DNA of 64,000 nt from NCBI GenBank assembly GCA_023407575.1, contig JAEYLX010000026.1, forward strand, positions 434,001-498,000, in the 5' to 3' direction. Every line of letters starts with the position of its first letter. The first letter of the stretch is position 1. Below are positions 53,993-63,049 of this stretch, one piece after another. A program made the translations under genes and the position numbers. Source of the stretch: Bacillota bacterium. Lineage in GTDB: Bacteria > Bacillota > Clostridia > Lachnospirales > Lachnospiraceae. The notes below the pieces were generated by a model. It saw only the letters and a list, made by a program, of their open reading frames with translations. It did not search any database and was not told where the DNA came from.

Positions 53993-56164
53993 ATGGAAGA
54001 AAAGATGAGTGAATTAGTTCATAATCCCGAGATTATTAAGGAATATAAAAAAAGAGCAAAGGAATTAGTCAGTCAGCTGACACTGGAGGAAAAGGTATTT
54101 CAGATGCTGCATAACGCTCCTTCCATAGAAAGGCTGAATATTAAGGCATATAATTGGTGGAATGAGGGACTGCATGGTGTTGCAAGAGCCGGAATTGCCA
54201 CAGTATTTCCACAGGCAATCGGTATGGCAGCTGCCTTTGATGAAGATATGATGGAAGAAGTCGGAGATGCCATTGCCACCGAGGGCAGAGCCAAGTTTAA
54301 TATGCAGCAGGAATTTGGAGACACGGATATTTATAAAGGGCTGACCTTCTGGGCGCCGAATGTGAATATCTTTCGAGATCCGCGCTGGGGAAGAGGGCAC
54401 GAAACCTATGGGGAGGACCCTTATCTGACCGCAAGGCTGGGAGTTCGTTTTGTGGAAGGCTTGCAGGGACATGACGAACATTATCTTAAGGCAGCAGCCT
54501 GTGCAAAGCATTTTGCAGTGCACTCAGGACCGGAGGAACTGCGTCATTGTTTTGATGCCAAAGCATCTGTTAAGGATATGAGGGAGACCTATCTGCCTGC
54601 CTTTGAAGCGCTCGTGAAGGAGGCTAAAGTGGAGGCGGTTATGGGAGCCTACAACCGGACAAACGGGGAACCCTGCTGCGGCAGTAAGACCTTATTAAAG
54701 GATATATTAAGAGAGGAATGGGAATTTGACGGACATGTGGTTTCAGACTGCTGGGCTATCAAGGATTTCCATGAACAGCATAAGGTAACCGAAAATCCTG
54801 TAGAATCGGTTTCTCTGGCTGTGGAAAACGGATGTGATTTAAACTGCGGTAACATCTTTGTTTATCTGTTGGAAGCGGTTAAGAACAAAATGGTGAAGGA
54901 AGAGCAGCTGGATGCGGCAGTAACCAGACTTTTTACTACCAGAATGAAGTTAGGACTCCTGGGAGATGAGGATAAGGTTCCTTATGGGCAGATACCTTAT
55001 GAGGCAGTGGATTCAAAGCCGATGAAGGATTTAAATCTTTCCGTTTCAAAGAAAAGTCTGGTGCTCTTAAAGAACAAGGATGGACTTCTCCCTCTGGATA
55101 AATCAAAAATAAAAACAATAGGTATCATTGGTCCGAATGCCAATAACCGAAGGGCGCTTGTAGGTAATTATGAGGGAACCGCCTCCAGATATATTACAAT
55201 ATCGGAGGGCTTTCAGGATTACTTGGGAGAGGAGGTAAGAATACTTTCCTCCGAGGGATGTCACCTTTACAGAAATAAGGTGGGAGGCTTAAGCGTGGAG
55301 AACGACCGTATCGCTGAAGTGAAGGGGGTATGCAAGGCCAGTGATGTTATTATTGCCTGTATGGGCCTTGACCCGGGACTGGAAGGTGAACAGGGAGATG
55401 AAGGAAATGAGTTTGCCAGTGGTGATAAGCCAAACATTAATCTGCCCGGTCTTCAGGAGCAAACGCTAAAAACAATTTATGAAAGCGGTAAGCCGGTAAT
55501 TCTGGTATTGTTATCCGGCAGTGCCCTTGCGGTCAATTGGGCGGAGGACAATCTGGAGGCTATTATACAGGGTTGGTATCCCGGAGCTATGGGAGGAAGA
55601 GCTATTGCTGAGATGGTCTTTGGAGAGTGTGTACCGGAGGGCAAGCTTCCTATTACCTTTTATCGTACTACCGAAGAACTGCCGGACTTTACTGACTACT
55701 CCATGAAGAACAGAACCTATCGTTATATGGAAAAGAAAGCACTGTATCCCTTTGGCTATGGGTTATCCTATACAGAGTTTACATATTCCGGACTAATCTA
55801 CAATCAGGATCAGCTTACAAGAGAAGGAGTTGATCTTGCAGTTACCGTGAAAAATACCGGGAAATATCCAGGAAGAGAAACCCTTCAGGTGTATGTAAAG
55901 GTGGATTGTGAGGAAGCACCCAATGCACAGTTAAAAGCCTTTAAGAAAATAATGCTTCAACCCGGAGAGGAAAGAGAAGTACAGCTTCAGCTCCCCCTCG
56001 AAGCCTTTGCACTTTATGATGATTTGGGTAACCGAAGAGTGTGGGATGCCAATTATACAATCTATATAGGAGGTTCCCAGCCGGATGCAAGAAGTATACA
56101 GCTGACGGGTAGAAAGCCCTTAAGCCTTAATATAAAAGCATTGCAAAAGCTGGAGCTGATATAA
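53993..56164 (+). CDS. GH3 beta-glycosidase, probable beta-xylosidase
   Basis: This is a three-domain GH3 enzyme: TIM barrel with WWNEGLHGVARAG, FAPNVNIFRDPRWGRGHETYGEDPYL-type segments and nucleophile Asp252 in VVSDCWAI, then the sandwich domain (VLLSGSALAVNWA, IIQGWYPGAMGGRAIAEMVFGE) and a fibronectin III-like C-terminus. The WWNE/RWGRGHETYGEDP form is typical of xylosidase-arabinosidase members. There is no signal peptide, so it trims imported xylo-oligosaccharides. ATG 53993 has AGGTGG upstream; ATG 54005 is possible. Confidence 0.9.
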   Translation: MEEKMSELVHNPEIIKEYKKRAKELVSQLTLEEKVFQMLHNAPSIERLNIKAYNWWNEGLHGVARAGIATVFPQAIGMAAAFDEDMMEEVGDAIATEGRAKFNMQQEFGDTDIYKGLTFWAPNVNIFRDPRWGRGHETYGEDPYLTARLGVRFVEGLQGHDEHYLKAAACAKHFAVHSGPEELRHCFDAKASVKDMRETYLPAFEALVKEAKVEAVMGAYNRTNGEPCCGSKTLLKDILREEWEFDGHVVSDCWAIKDFHEQHKVTENPVESVSLAVENGCDLNCGNIFVYLLEAVKNKMVKEEQLDAAVTRLFTTRMKLGLLGDEDKVPYGQIPYEAVDSKPMKDLNLSVSKKSLVLLKNKDGLLPLDKSKIKTIGIIGPNANNRRALVGNYEGTASRYITISEGFQDYLGEEVRILSSEGCHLYRNKVGGLSVENDRIAEVKGVCKASDVIIACMGLDPGLEGEQGDEGNEFASGDKPNINLPGLQEQTLKTIYESGKPVILVLLSGSALAVNWAEDNLEAIIQGWYPGAMGGRAIAEMVFGECVPEGKLPITFYRTTEELPDFTDYSMKNRTYRYMEKKALYPFGYGLSYTEFTYSGLIYNQDQLTREGVDLAVTVKNTGKYPGRETLQVYVKVDCEEAPNAQLKAFKKIMLQPGEEREVQLQLPLEAFALYDDLGNRRVWDANYTIYIGGSQPDARSIQLTGRKPLSLNIKALQKLELI

Positions 56165-56298
56165 ATAATAGAGGCAGAACATCGGAAAAGATTATAAAAT
56201 CCTGCTCTTTTCAATGGAAGTAGGAAATGAACGGAATGGGTTGCCTTGTGCCGTTAGTAAAATGTTTACAGATAATGAGAGAGGTATGGGTTGTAAGT

Positions 56299-58302
56299 AT
56301 GAATTATTCAGAAGCTTGGTTAAAATATAATAAAATTTCCAATCATAATTTATCGGATGTCGCCCTCTTTTGTGACTTTGAAGGAGAAACAAGGGCTACC
56401 GCAGGGAAGGAGCTTGAGGAGGGATTTCTTCGCCTGTACGGGCGAAAGCTCGTACAGGCAGGCAATGAGACAGAGTTTCTTGAGAAAAGGGCTGGTGTGT
56501 GGCTTCGGATTGATGGCTCACAGTCGGTGTCAAAGGAAGGCTACCATATCAACTGCACAGAAGGGCGATGTATTCTGACAGCAGCTTCAAAGGCAGGGGT
56601 CTTATATGGAGTATTTGCATTACTAAGAAATCTGGTGGTTTTCCAGGTTGAGAACTACGATCAGTGGAGTTTTGAGGAAAGAAAGGAGCCTTATCAGCCT
56701 CTTCGCATGCTAAATCACTGGGATAATATGGACGGCAGCATTGAACGTGGATATTCAGGCAGATCTTTCTTCTTTCAGGAGGAAGAAATCCTCCTAAATG
56801 ACCGCACCAGAGACTACGCAAGAATGGCTGCCTCTATTGGTATCAATGGGGTTGTAATTAATAATGTTAATGTGAAGGGAGCCGCTACGGCACTGATCAG
56901 TGACAGGTATTACGATAAATTAAAGGTATTATCGGAGCTCTTTTCCTCTTATGGAATAAAGTTGTTTTTAAGTATTAACTTTGCCGCACCCCTGGAGCTG
57001 GGAGGCCTTAATACGGCTGATCCGTGCAAGGAAGAGGTTCGTAGCTGGTGGGCAGAGAAGGCGAAAGAAGTATGGAGAAGGGTACCTGCTTTAGGTGGGT
57101 TTCTGATTAAGGCTGATTCAGAAGGGAGACCAGGGCCTTTTACATATGGACGTACCCATGCGGACGGAGCGAATATGCTTGCGGAGGCGGTGAAACCCTT
57201 TGGAGGACTGGTTATCTGGAGATGTTTTGTTTATAACTGCCAGCAGGACTGGAGAGATACCAGGACCGACCGGGCCAGAGCCGGATATGATAACTTTATG
57301 CCGTTAGATGGCAGTTTTGCAGAGCAGGTTATCCTGCAGATTAAGAATGGTCCCATGGATTTTCAGGTCAGAGAACCAATATCACCTTTATTCGGAGGCT
57401 TAAAGAAAACGAATATGATGCTGGAGGTTCAGATTGCCCAGGAGTATACCGGACAGCAAAGGCATGTATGCTATCTGCTTCCCTGGTTTAAGGAAATACT
57501 GGGTTTTCATACTCATTGCGGCAGTATAGAGGATACGATTGCAGAAATTATCAGCGGCCGAACCTATCAGAATAAGCGGGGAGGCATTGCGGCAGTAGCC
57601 AACACCGGCAACGATTATAACTGGACCGGGCATGATCTGGCAGCAGCAAATTTATATGGATTTGGAAGACTGGCCTTTGATCCGATGCTTACGGCAAAGG
57701 AGATTGCAGGAGAATGGGTTGTGCAGACCTTTGGCACTTCAAAAAAAGTAATGGGCAATATCTTAAAGATACTGATGGAATCGTGGCCTGCCTATGAAAA
57801 GTATACTTCTCCTCTGGGAATTGGGTGGATGGTGAAGCCCAACCATCATTATGGACCGGATGTAGATGGCTATGAATATGACCGGTGGGGAACCTATCAC
57901 AGGGCAGACCACCTGGGAATAGGGGTGGATCGGACGGAGAAAGGTACGGGATATTGTCTCCAGTACAATGAGCCTTTGGCGGGACAATATGCGGATAGAA
58001 AAACTTGCCCCGAGGAATTGCTTCTATTCTTTCATCATGTGGAGTATACCCATCTTCTTTCTTCCGGAAAGACCGTGCTGCAGCATATCTATGATACGCA
58101 TTTTGAAGGAGCCGAGGAGGCAAAGCAATTTCAGGAGCTATGGAAGGAGCTGGAGGGAGAACTGGAAGGAGCTGCTTACGAAAGAACCCTGGAACGTTTC
58201 CGTCACCAAGAGCTTCATTCAGCGGAGTGGCGCGATGTGATTAACTCCTATTTCTATAGGAAGACGGGAATTGCAGATCAGCTGGGAAGAAAGCTGTATT
58301 AG
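56299..58302 (+). CDS. GH67 alpha-glucuronidase
   Basis: This enzyme removes 4-O-methylglucuronate from the end of xylo-oligosaccharides. Visible are the N-terminal domain (YHINCTEGRCILTAASKAGVLYG), the barrel with MLNHWDNMDGSIERGYSGRSFF, LIKADSEGRPGPFTYGRTHADGAN (Glu275 probably the acid) and VWRCFVYN-type and WMVKPNHHYGPDVDGYEYDRWGTYHRAD segments. The 667-residue length is standard and there is no signal peptide. ATG 56299 fits the family start MNYSEAWL. It sits 10 genes into a locus whose importer and uronate genes fit its substrate and product. Confidence 0.95.
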   Translation: MNYSEAWLKYNKISNHNLSDVALFCDFEGETRATAGKELEEGFLRLYGRKLVQAGNETEFLEKRAGVWLRIDGSQSVSKEGYHINCTEGRCILTAASKAGVLYGVFALLRNLVVFQVENYDQWSFEERKEPYQPLRMLNHWDNMDGSIERGYSGRSFFFQEEEILLNDRTRDYARMAASIGINGVVINNVNVKGAATALISDRYYDKLKVLSELFSSYGIKLFLSINFAAPLELGGLNTADPCKEEVRSWWAEKAKEVWRRVPALGGFLIKADSEGRPGPFTYGRTHADGANMLAEAVKPFGGLVIWRCFVYNCQQDWRDTRTDRARAGYDNFMPLDGSFAEQVILQIKNGPMDFQVREPISPLFGGLKKTNMMLEVQIAQEYTGQQRHVCYLLPWFKEILGFHTHCGSIEDTIAEIISGRTYQNKRGGIAAVANTGNDYNWTGHDLAAANLYGFGRLAFDPMLTAKEIAGEWVVQTFGTSKKVMGNILKILMESWPAYEKYTSPLGIGWMVKPNHHYGPDVDGYEYDRWGTYHRADHLGIGVDRTEKGTGYCLQYNEPLAGQYADRKTCPEELLLFFHHVEYTHLLSSGKTVLQHIYDTHFEGAEEAKQFQELWKELEGELEGAAYERTLERFRHQELHSAEWRDVINSYFYRKTGIADQLGRKLY

Positions 58303-58338
58303 AGGAAATTTGCAGGATATGGGGAGGTTAGGTATTAG

Positions 58339-60366
58339 ATGGAGAAACAGGGTCTTATGTTAGCTCCCATCCTTAGTGATGGAATGATTCTTCAGAGGGA
58401 GGTCAGCAATTGTATTTATGGCAGGGAGGACATAGGAGCCTCTGTGATTGTCAGCTTTATGGGGGCGGACTATTATACCGAGGTGGATGAGAAACACGAG
58501 TTTTGCGTGGAACTCCCCCCGGTTCCCGCAGGAGGACCGTATGAAATTACGGTAAAAGGAAGCTCGGAAATTACGCTGCAGGATGTTCTGGTAGGGGATG
58601 TATATCTGCTAAGCGGACAGTCGAATATGGAGCTTCCAATTCGCAGAGTGCTCGATGTATCGGGAGAGGAAATCGCCCGGGTACAGGAACCTTTTATCAG
58701 ACAGTATCATATTCCTGCCACCTATAATTTTAAGGAACCGGAAAGCTACATGTATGCCGGGACCTGGAAAAAGGCAGAAGGAGAGGATTTGCTAAACTTT
58801 AGCGCAGCCGGTTATTTCTTTGCCAGGGAGCTAAAGGAAGCCTATCAAATTCCGGTAGGATTGATAATGACGGCGGTAGGCGGCAGCACCATAGAGGCTT
58901 GGATGAGTCCGTCTTCCCTTGCGGGCTTCGGCAATTATCAGGAGCTTATAAAGGATTATGATAATCTTTCTTACTTTAATGAAGATATAAGGAAACAGCA
59001 GGAGGAGTCCGAGGAGTGGATGGCAAGGCTGGAACAGGAGGAGTCCAAGGAGTGGATGATAAGGCTGGAACAGGAGGAGTCCGAGGAATGGATCGCAAGG
59101 CTGGAGCAGGAGGAGTCCAGGGAGTGGATGACAAGGCTGGAACAGGAGGAGTCCGAGGAATGGATGGCAAGGCTGGAACAGGAGGAGTCCGAGGAATGGA
59201 TGACAAGGCTGGAACAGAAGAAGTCTATGGAGGAGGTTGCCAGAAATTATACTGCCTGGGATACCTGTAAGGTACCTTCCTTTGTCTCGGAATTTCTAGA
59301 AGAGGATTTTCAGGGTTCCCTTTATCTATGTAAGGAAATCCATCTGGAAGAGGAGCCGATACTTGATACGGCCTATATTTATATGGGAAGTATTATTGAT
59401 TCCGATCGAATCTGGATAAATCATAGAGAGGTCGGCAGAACCGATTACCGGTACCCGCCCAGAAAGTATCAAATCCCCAAGGGTATTTTAGAGAAAGGTA
59501 ACAATCTGATTACAGTACGAATCGCAATTAATAATACAAATGGCGGAACAGTGAAAGGGAAGCCATATTTATTGCATTATGATAACAAGGAGATTTCCCT
59601 TGAAGGAGAATGGCATTATAGAATTGGCAAAAGGGTGGAGAACCCAATTCCGAAGGTTCTGTTTCCTCCAAAGCTTCCTGTGTGTTTTTATAATACAGTG
59701 GTTGTCCCTCTTTCCAGAGTTTCAGTGGTGGGGGTACTATGGTATCAGGGAGAAAGCAATACGGATGCTCCGGGGAATTATGCGGATAAGTTTACTGCCA
59801 TGGTATCTGACTGGAGGGAATTATTCGGCTGGGAGCTGCCCTTTATCTATGTACAGCTAACCAATTATAAAGACCCTCTCACTTTGTCGGAAGACACTGG
59901 TTGGGCGGAGCTTCGAGATCAGCAAAGACGATGTCTGGGGATATACAATGTTGCGATGGTGACGACTCTTGATATCGGGGAATCCAACGACCTTCATCCC
60001 CAGAATAAGAAAGAAGTGGGAGTTCGTCTGGCAAAGGCGGCAAGAGCATTGATTTATAAGGAGAATATTCTGTATAGCGGACCGATTCCCAAGAGTGCGG
60101 TTTCTTTAGGAAGAGAAGCGAAGATTACATTTCGGCATATTGAAAATTCTGAGATTATGGAAAATCTCCGTCATTTTGAAGTTGCCGGGGAGGATGGAAG
60201 CTTTCAAAAGGCCAGTGCAATCCGAAGGGGAGACACGGTCTATCTTAAAAATGATGAAATTACCGATTTGAAATATGTAAGATATGCCTGGTGTGATAAC
60301 CCGGCGGATGTTAATTTCTTTAATGAGGCCGGACTTCCGGCTTCGGGCTTTTGCTTGGAACTATAG
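58339..60366 (+). CDS. SGNH carbohydrate esterase (sialate O-acetylesterase-like) with repeat insertion
   Basis: This GDSL/SGNH hydrolase has Ser95 in SGQSNMELP, GWYQGE-like VLWYQGESN, and Asp551/His553 in NDLHPQNK. A jelly-roll insert (about 315-400) is usual for the family. Residues 221-292 are unusual: six near-identical 12-residue units (QEESEEWMARLE) inserted in front of that domain, probably a charged helix. In this locus deacetylation of xylan oligomers is the likely job rather than sialate. No signal peptide is present. Confidence 0.87.
   Translation: MEKQGLMLAPILSDGMILQREVSNCIYGREDIGASVIVSFMGADYYTEVDEKHEFCVELPPVPAGGPYEITVKGSSEITLQDVLVGDVYLLSGQSNMELPIRRVLDVSGEEIARVQEPFIRQYHIPATYNFKEPESYMYAGTWKKAEGEDLLNFSAAGYFFARELKEAYQIPVGLIMTAVGGSTIEAWMSPSSLAGFGNYQELIKDYDNLSYFNEDIRKQQEESEEWMARLEQEESKEWMIRLEQEESEEWIARLEQEESREWMTRLEQEESEEWMARLEQEESEEWMTRLEQKKSMEEVARNYTAWDTCKVPSFVSEFLEEDFQGSLYLCKEIHLEEEPILDTAYIYMGSIIDSDRIWINHREVGRTDYRYPPRKYQIPKGILEKGNNLITVRIAINNTNGGTVKGKPYLLHYDNKEISLEGEWHYRIGKRVENPIPKVLFPPKLPVCFYNTVVVPLSRVSVVGVLWYQGESNTDAPGNYADKFTAMVSDWRELFGWELPFIYVQLTNYKDPLTLSEDTGWAELRDQQRRCLGIYNVAMVTTLDIGESNDLHPQNKKEVGVRLAKAARALIYKENILYSGPIPKSAVSLGREAKITFRHIENSEIMENLRHFEVAGEDGSFQKASAIRRGDTVYLKNDEITDLKYVRYAWCDNPADVNFFNEAGLPASGFCLEL
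58999..59214 (+). repeat. 36-bp in-frame minisatellite, six units
   Basis: Six units of 36 bp encode QEES(E/K/R)EW(M/I)(A/T/I)RLE, followed by a degenerate seventh (QKKSMEEVARN). Units differ by one to four bases. Long apparent frames on other strands here are repeat shadows. Confidence 0.92.
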
Positions 60367-60421
60367 AAATGCCCTGAAGGGGAGAATTGGTCATTACAAT
60401 CTAAATTGATAAATTATCTGG

Positions 60422-60470
60422 ATACCTGCTCAAGCGCAGTAACAATTGATTGCATGAGGGCAGGTATTTT
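60422..60470 (+). terminator. Terminator at the end of the xylan locus
   Basis: ATACCTGC (60422-60429) pairs with GCAGGTAT (60460-60467), followed by TTT. An inner CTGC/GCAG alternative stem is present. Confidence 0.7.
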
Positions 60471-60568
60471 ACTGGAGGTCACCCAAGTCAATTTTTAAAG
60501 TTGATGGAAAATATTATAAAGTGCAAAATTAATAAGGTAAAATATATAAAAATTTGCAGAAATTAATC

Positions 60569-60597
60569 TTGCTATTAGTTTGATATCAAACTATAAT
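60569..60597 (+). promoter_or_regulatory. MarR gene promoter and operator 1
   Basis: TTGCTA (60569-60574), 17 bp, TATAAT (60592-60597). The spacer is filled by the perfect 18-bp palindrome TAGTTTGATATCAAACTA (60576-60593). Expected transcription start coincides with the ATG at 60604. Confidence 0.78.
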
Positions 60598-60603
60598 ATA
60601 CTT

Positions 60604-61032
60604 ATGAAGACAAAGACAAACGATATTATATCTATCATTTCAAGAATAAGACAAAAGACAAATAACCTTATAGTATCAGAACTTTCCAGAAAAGGAATTC
60701 AGGGTATTGTAGTTTCGCATGGAGATATTCTTTATGCACTCTTTCGTAAGGAAAGGATGACAATGGCGGAGATAGCCGATAGGATTGGTAAGGACAAATC
60801 TACGGTTACAACATTAGTGAATAAATTAGTGAATCTTGACTATGTCATCAAAGAAAGAGCTGCAGAGGATACCAGGATAATCTATGTGAATTTAACACCG
60901 CTGGGGAAGGAACTGGAACCCTTATTTATAGAGGTTTCCAATAGAGTACTGGAGGTCTTTTATACCGATGTGTCAGAACAAGAGAAGCTGGAGTTATTGC
61001 GTATCTTAAGTAAGATAGATAGAAATCTTTAA
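60604..61032 (+). CDS. MarR-family transcriptional regulator
   Basis: This 142-residue protein has the MarR fold: dimerisation helices at both ends and a winged helix with ERMTMAEIADRIGKDKSTVTTLVNKLVNLDYVIKERAAEDTRIIYVNLTPLG. ATG 60604 has no ribosome site and lies at the predicted transcription start, so it may be translated from a leaderless mRNA. Identical palindromes lie in its promoter and before the following hydrolase gene. The operator resembles FabT-type TTTGAT/ATCAAA boxes, but the regulated process is uncertain. Confidence 0.87.
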   Translation: MKTKTNDIISIISRIRQKTNNLIVSELSRKGIQGIVVSHGDILYALFRKERMTMAEIADRIGKDKSTVTTLVNKLVNLDYVIKERAAEDTRIIYVNLTPLGKELEPLFIEVSNRVLEVFYTDVSEQEKLELLRILSKIDRNL

Positions 61033-61045
61033 AATTTTAAATTAA

Positions 61046-61063
61046 TAGTTTGATATCAAACTA
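61046..61063 (+). promoter_or_regulatory. MarR operator 2
   Basis: TAGTTTGATATCAAACTA, identical to operator 1, lies 14 bases after the marR stop and about 80 bases before the hydrolase gene. Confidence 0.78.
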
Positions 61064-61112
61064 TATGAAAAACTATATGAAAAGCAGTATGAAAAGCAAT
61101 ATGAAAAGAAAT
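61064..61112 (+). repeat. 12-bp tandem repeat in hydrolase leader
   Basis: Four units of about 12 bp with core TATGAAAA (spaced 12 bp) lie between operator 2 and the hydrolase ribosome site. Unit 1 ends in AACT and the others in GCA or GAA. Confidence 0.75.
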
Positions 61113-61144
61113 ATTATGTAATATTATAGTAAGAGAGGTGCAAT

Positions 61145-61966
61145 ATGAGAGATTATACAAAAAGTTTACCTGAACATACTGAGTCGTATATTGGAGAGAA
61201 AGATTTATTTCTTGAAACTTATCAGTGTGAAATACTTGAGCAGACGACAAAAAGACCTCCTTTGTTGTTTATCCATGGAGCATATACCGGAAGTTGGATG
61301 TGGAGTAAATATATTTCCTATTTTGTAAGAGATGGATGGAAGTGTTACGTAATGAATTTAAGAGGTCATTACAAGAGTAGATCAGTTGATTTGACTAAGG
61401 TAACCTTTTCAGATTACTTGGAAGATATTAAGGAAATTATTTCAGAGTGTGGCGAGCCTCCAATTATTCTTAGCTTTAGTCTTGGTGGAATTCTAAGCCA
61501 GAAGGTAGCAGAAACCACAGAGATAAAGGGATTAATATTGGTTGACTCCAGCATAAGTAGGGAAGTGAATGAAATAGTACCCTATCAAGATTTAACGGAG
61601 GATAAGTTTCAGGATATAATTCCCTGCCCTTTACGAGATGAGATATCAAGTATTGACGAGTCAGAGGAAGATATTCTTTTTCAGAAAAAATATCTGTCAA
61701 TGGAAGCGGCCAGGGTTTTTCGTGAATGTGGATGCTGGATAAAAGGTGTTAAAGGAATAACAATTAATAGCGATCTGATAACTTGCCCTACTTTAATTAT
61801 AAAATCAGTAAATAGTGCTGCTGATGATAGAAGGGGAAGAGCGGAAGCGGAATATCTGAAAGGGGAGTATACTGGTTATTGGAACACAACACATACCGGC
61901 TTGCTGGTTGGGCAGAGACATCATGAAATCGTGGAAAGAATACAGAGGTGGCTGCAACAGTTTTAA
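61145..61966 (+). CDS. Alpha/beta-hydrolase
   Basis: This 273-residue cytoplasmic hydrolase has an oxyanion segment LLFIHGAYTGSWMW, nucleophile serine in LSFSLGGILSQ, and a late histidine in HTGLLV or HHEIV. AGAGAGG precedes ATG. It is followed by a strong bidirectional hairpin. Operator 2 just upstream marks it as the likely target of the MarR regulator. Substrate unknown. Confidence 0.82.
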   Translation: MRDYTKSLPEHTESYIGEKDLFLETYQCEILEQTTKRPPLLFIHGAYTGSWMWSKYISYFVRDGWKCYVMNLRGHYKSRSVDLTKVTFSDYLEDIKEIISECGEPPIILSFSLGGILSQKVAETTEIKGLILVDSSISREVNEIVPYQDLTEDKFQDIIPCPLRDEISSIDESEEDILFQKKYLSMEAARVFRECGCWIKGVKGITINSDLITCPTLIIKSVNSAADDRRGRAEAEYLKGEYTGYWNTTHTGLLVGQRHHEIVERIQRWLQQF

Positions 61967-61967
61967 A

Positions 61968-62014
61968 ATTTTGGAGCAAAAATCTTCCACATGGGCAGGA
62001 TTTTGCTCCAAAAT
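61968..62014. terminator. Bidirectional terminator
   Basis: ATTTTGGAGCAAAAATC pairs with GATTTTGCTCCAAAAT around a 14-base loop. It serves the hydrolase gene and, from the other side, the flavin reductase gene. Confidence 0.82.
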
Positions 62015-62060
62015 AATTAAATTAGTATTAGTTTTCAGCTTGATGGATTAACTATTGAAA

Positions 62061-62606
62061 CTAGTTGTTACCTTTGCAGGCTTTAAATACAGAACCTATT
62101 CTAGCATTTAAATCAAAATAGCCCGAATCCATTAAAATAATAGGATTAACTTTTAAGGCATCGGGTTTATTGTTAACGAGACAGTCTTCCTTTGCATATA
62201 CTCCAACGATTTCACCAAGAAACATGGTAAAGTCAAAGATGGGTATGGATTGAATTACTTTACAGAGATAATTCACAGGGCAGTCTTGAATCATGGGTGC
62301 AGTACCAATATCATCATAGAAGGACTCAAAAATTTCTGACTTATCAATTTTGTTGCCAGATACAGTACCGCAATAGTCCGTTTTTTCAAGGAGGTCGGCA
62401 GACGGAAGGTTTACACTAAAATATCCATTTTCAATTACCCCAGCAGTTGTGCAGTGTGTATTTTTCAGAGAAATATAAAGGACAGGCTTTTGACTAACGA
62501 CCCCGTAGGCACCTATCGTTGCGTAATTGGGTTTTCCGTTGACGAAAGACCCAGCTAATACAGCAACATATGGACCAAAAGGTACATTTGCTATTTTCTT
62601 TTTCAT
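62061..62606 (-). CDS. Flavin reductase / flavoredoxin-family protein
   Basis: This 181-residue protein shows the FMN-binding split barrel of the flavin reductase family: VAVLAGSFVNGKPNYATIGAYGVVSQKPVLYISLKN-type start, then ENGYFSVNLPSADLLEKTDYCG and the C-terminal MDSGYFDLNARIGSVFKACK. Members transfer electrons from NAD(P)H or reduced ferredoxin via FMN. GGAGATAAGAA precedes ATG 62606. The partner is unknown. Confidence 0.85.
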   Translation of the reverse strand: MKKKIANVPFGPYVAVLAGSFVNGKPNYATIGAYGVVSQKPVLYISLKNTHCTTAGVIENGYFSVNLPSADLLEKTDYCGTVSGNKIDKSEIFESFYDDIGTAPMIQDCPVNYLCKVIQSIPIFDFTMFLGEIVGVYAKEDCLVNNKPDALKVNPIILMDSGYFDLNARIGSVFKACKGNN

Positions 62607-62713
62607 TTCTTATCTCCAATCTAATTATTTTGCTGCAGCTATTAGAGTATAGGTCACAAGCAAAAAAAAATATAGACTTTTTCTTCATGGGAAGTTATCA
62701 TATAGATAGAGTG

Positions 62714-62753
62714 CGCCCCTTACGAAGTTAAATATAAGTTGGGGTGATTTTTT
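62714..62753 (+). terminator. Orphan terminator-like hairpin
   Basis: CGCCCC (62714-62719) pairs with GGGGTG (62741-62746), followed by ATTTTTTT. No plus-strand gene lies just upstream, so it may end a small RNA or act as an attenuator. The 62607-63049 gap otherwise holds the promoter below and AT-rich sequence. Confidence 0.45.
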
Positions 62754-62942
62754 TAAACTTATTCAAGTAGCGCTACCTTTCTTAAATTTCTATAGTATCT
62801 TTAGTTAAGTTTTGTTTCTTTTTTATTCCTTACTTCAATCGTTCTATAAATTAGTTTATATCTACTACTAAAATTCTTTTTATTTTTTAATGCCATATTA
62901 ATGAAAAATATATACAAATATGAGAGAATTTAACTATTGCTG

Positions 62943-62970
62943 TTGACAATATAATTAATTTGCTTATTCT
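62943..62970 (+). promoter_or_regulatory. Promoter of the final secreted protein
   Basis: TTGACA (62943-62948), 16 bp, TATTCT (62965-62970). A leader of about 70 bases follows. Confidence 0.65.
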
Positions 62971-63049
62971 ATTATTGAGTGTAAAATTCTGCTATCAACA
63001 ACATGAGGTTTTGCAGAAGACAAAGGGTAAAGGGAGGAAGTATAACAAT

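Noticed and set aside
58976..59270. Pro-rich minus-strand and Gly-rich plus-strand frames
   Set aside because: Both are shadows of the 36-bp minisatellite in the esterase gene.
58339..60366. True sialate esterase for sialic acid use
   Set aside because: No sialidase, sialate lyase or sialic acid transporter is nearby. The xylan context makes an acetylated xylan oligomer the likelier substrate.
61064..61112. A CRISPR-like repeat array
   Set aside because: Units are contiguous 12-mers without spacers and no cas gene is present.
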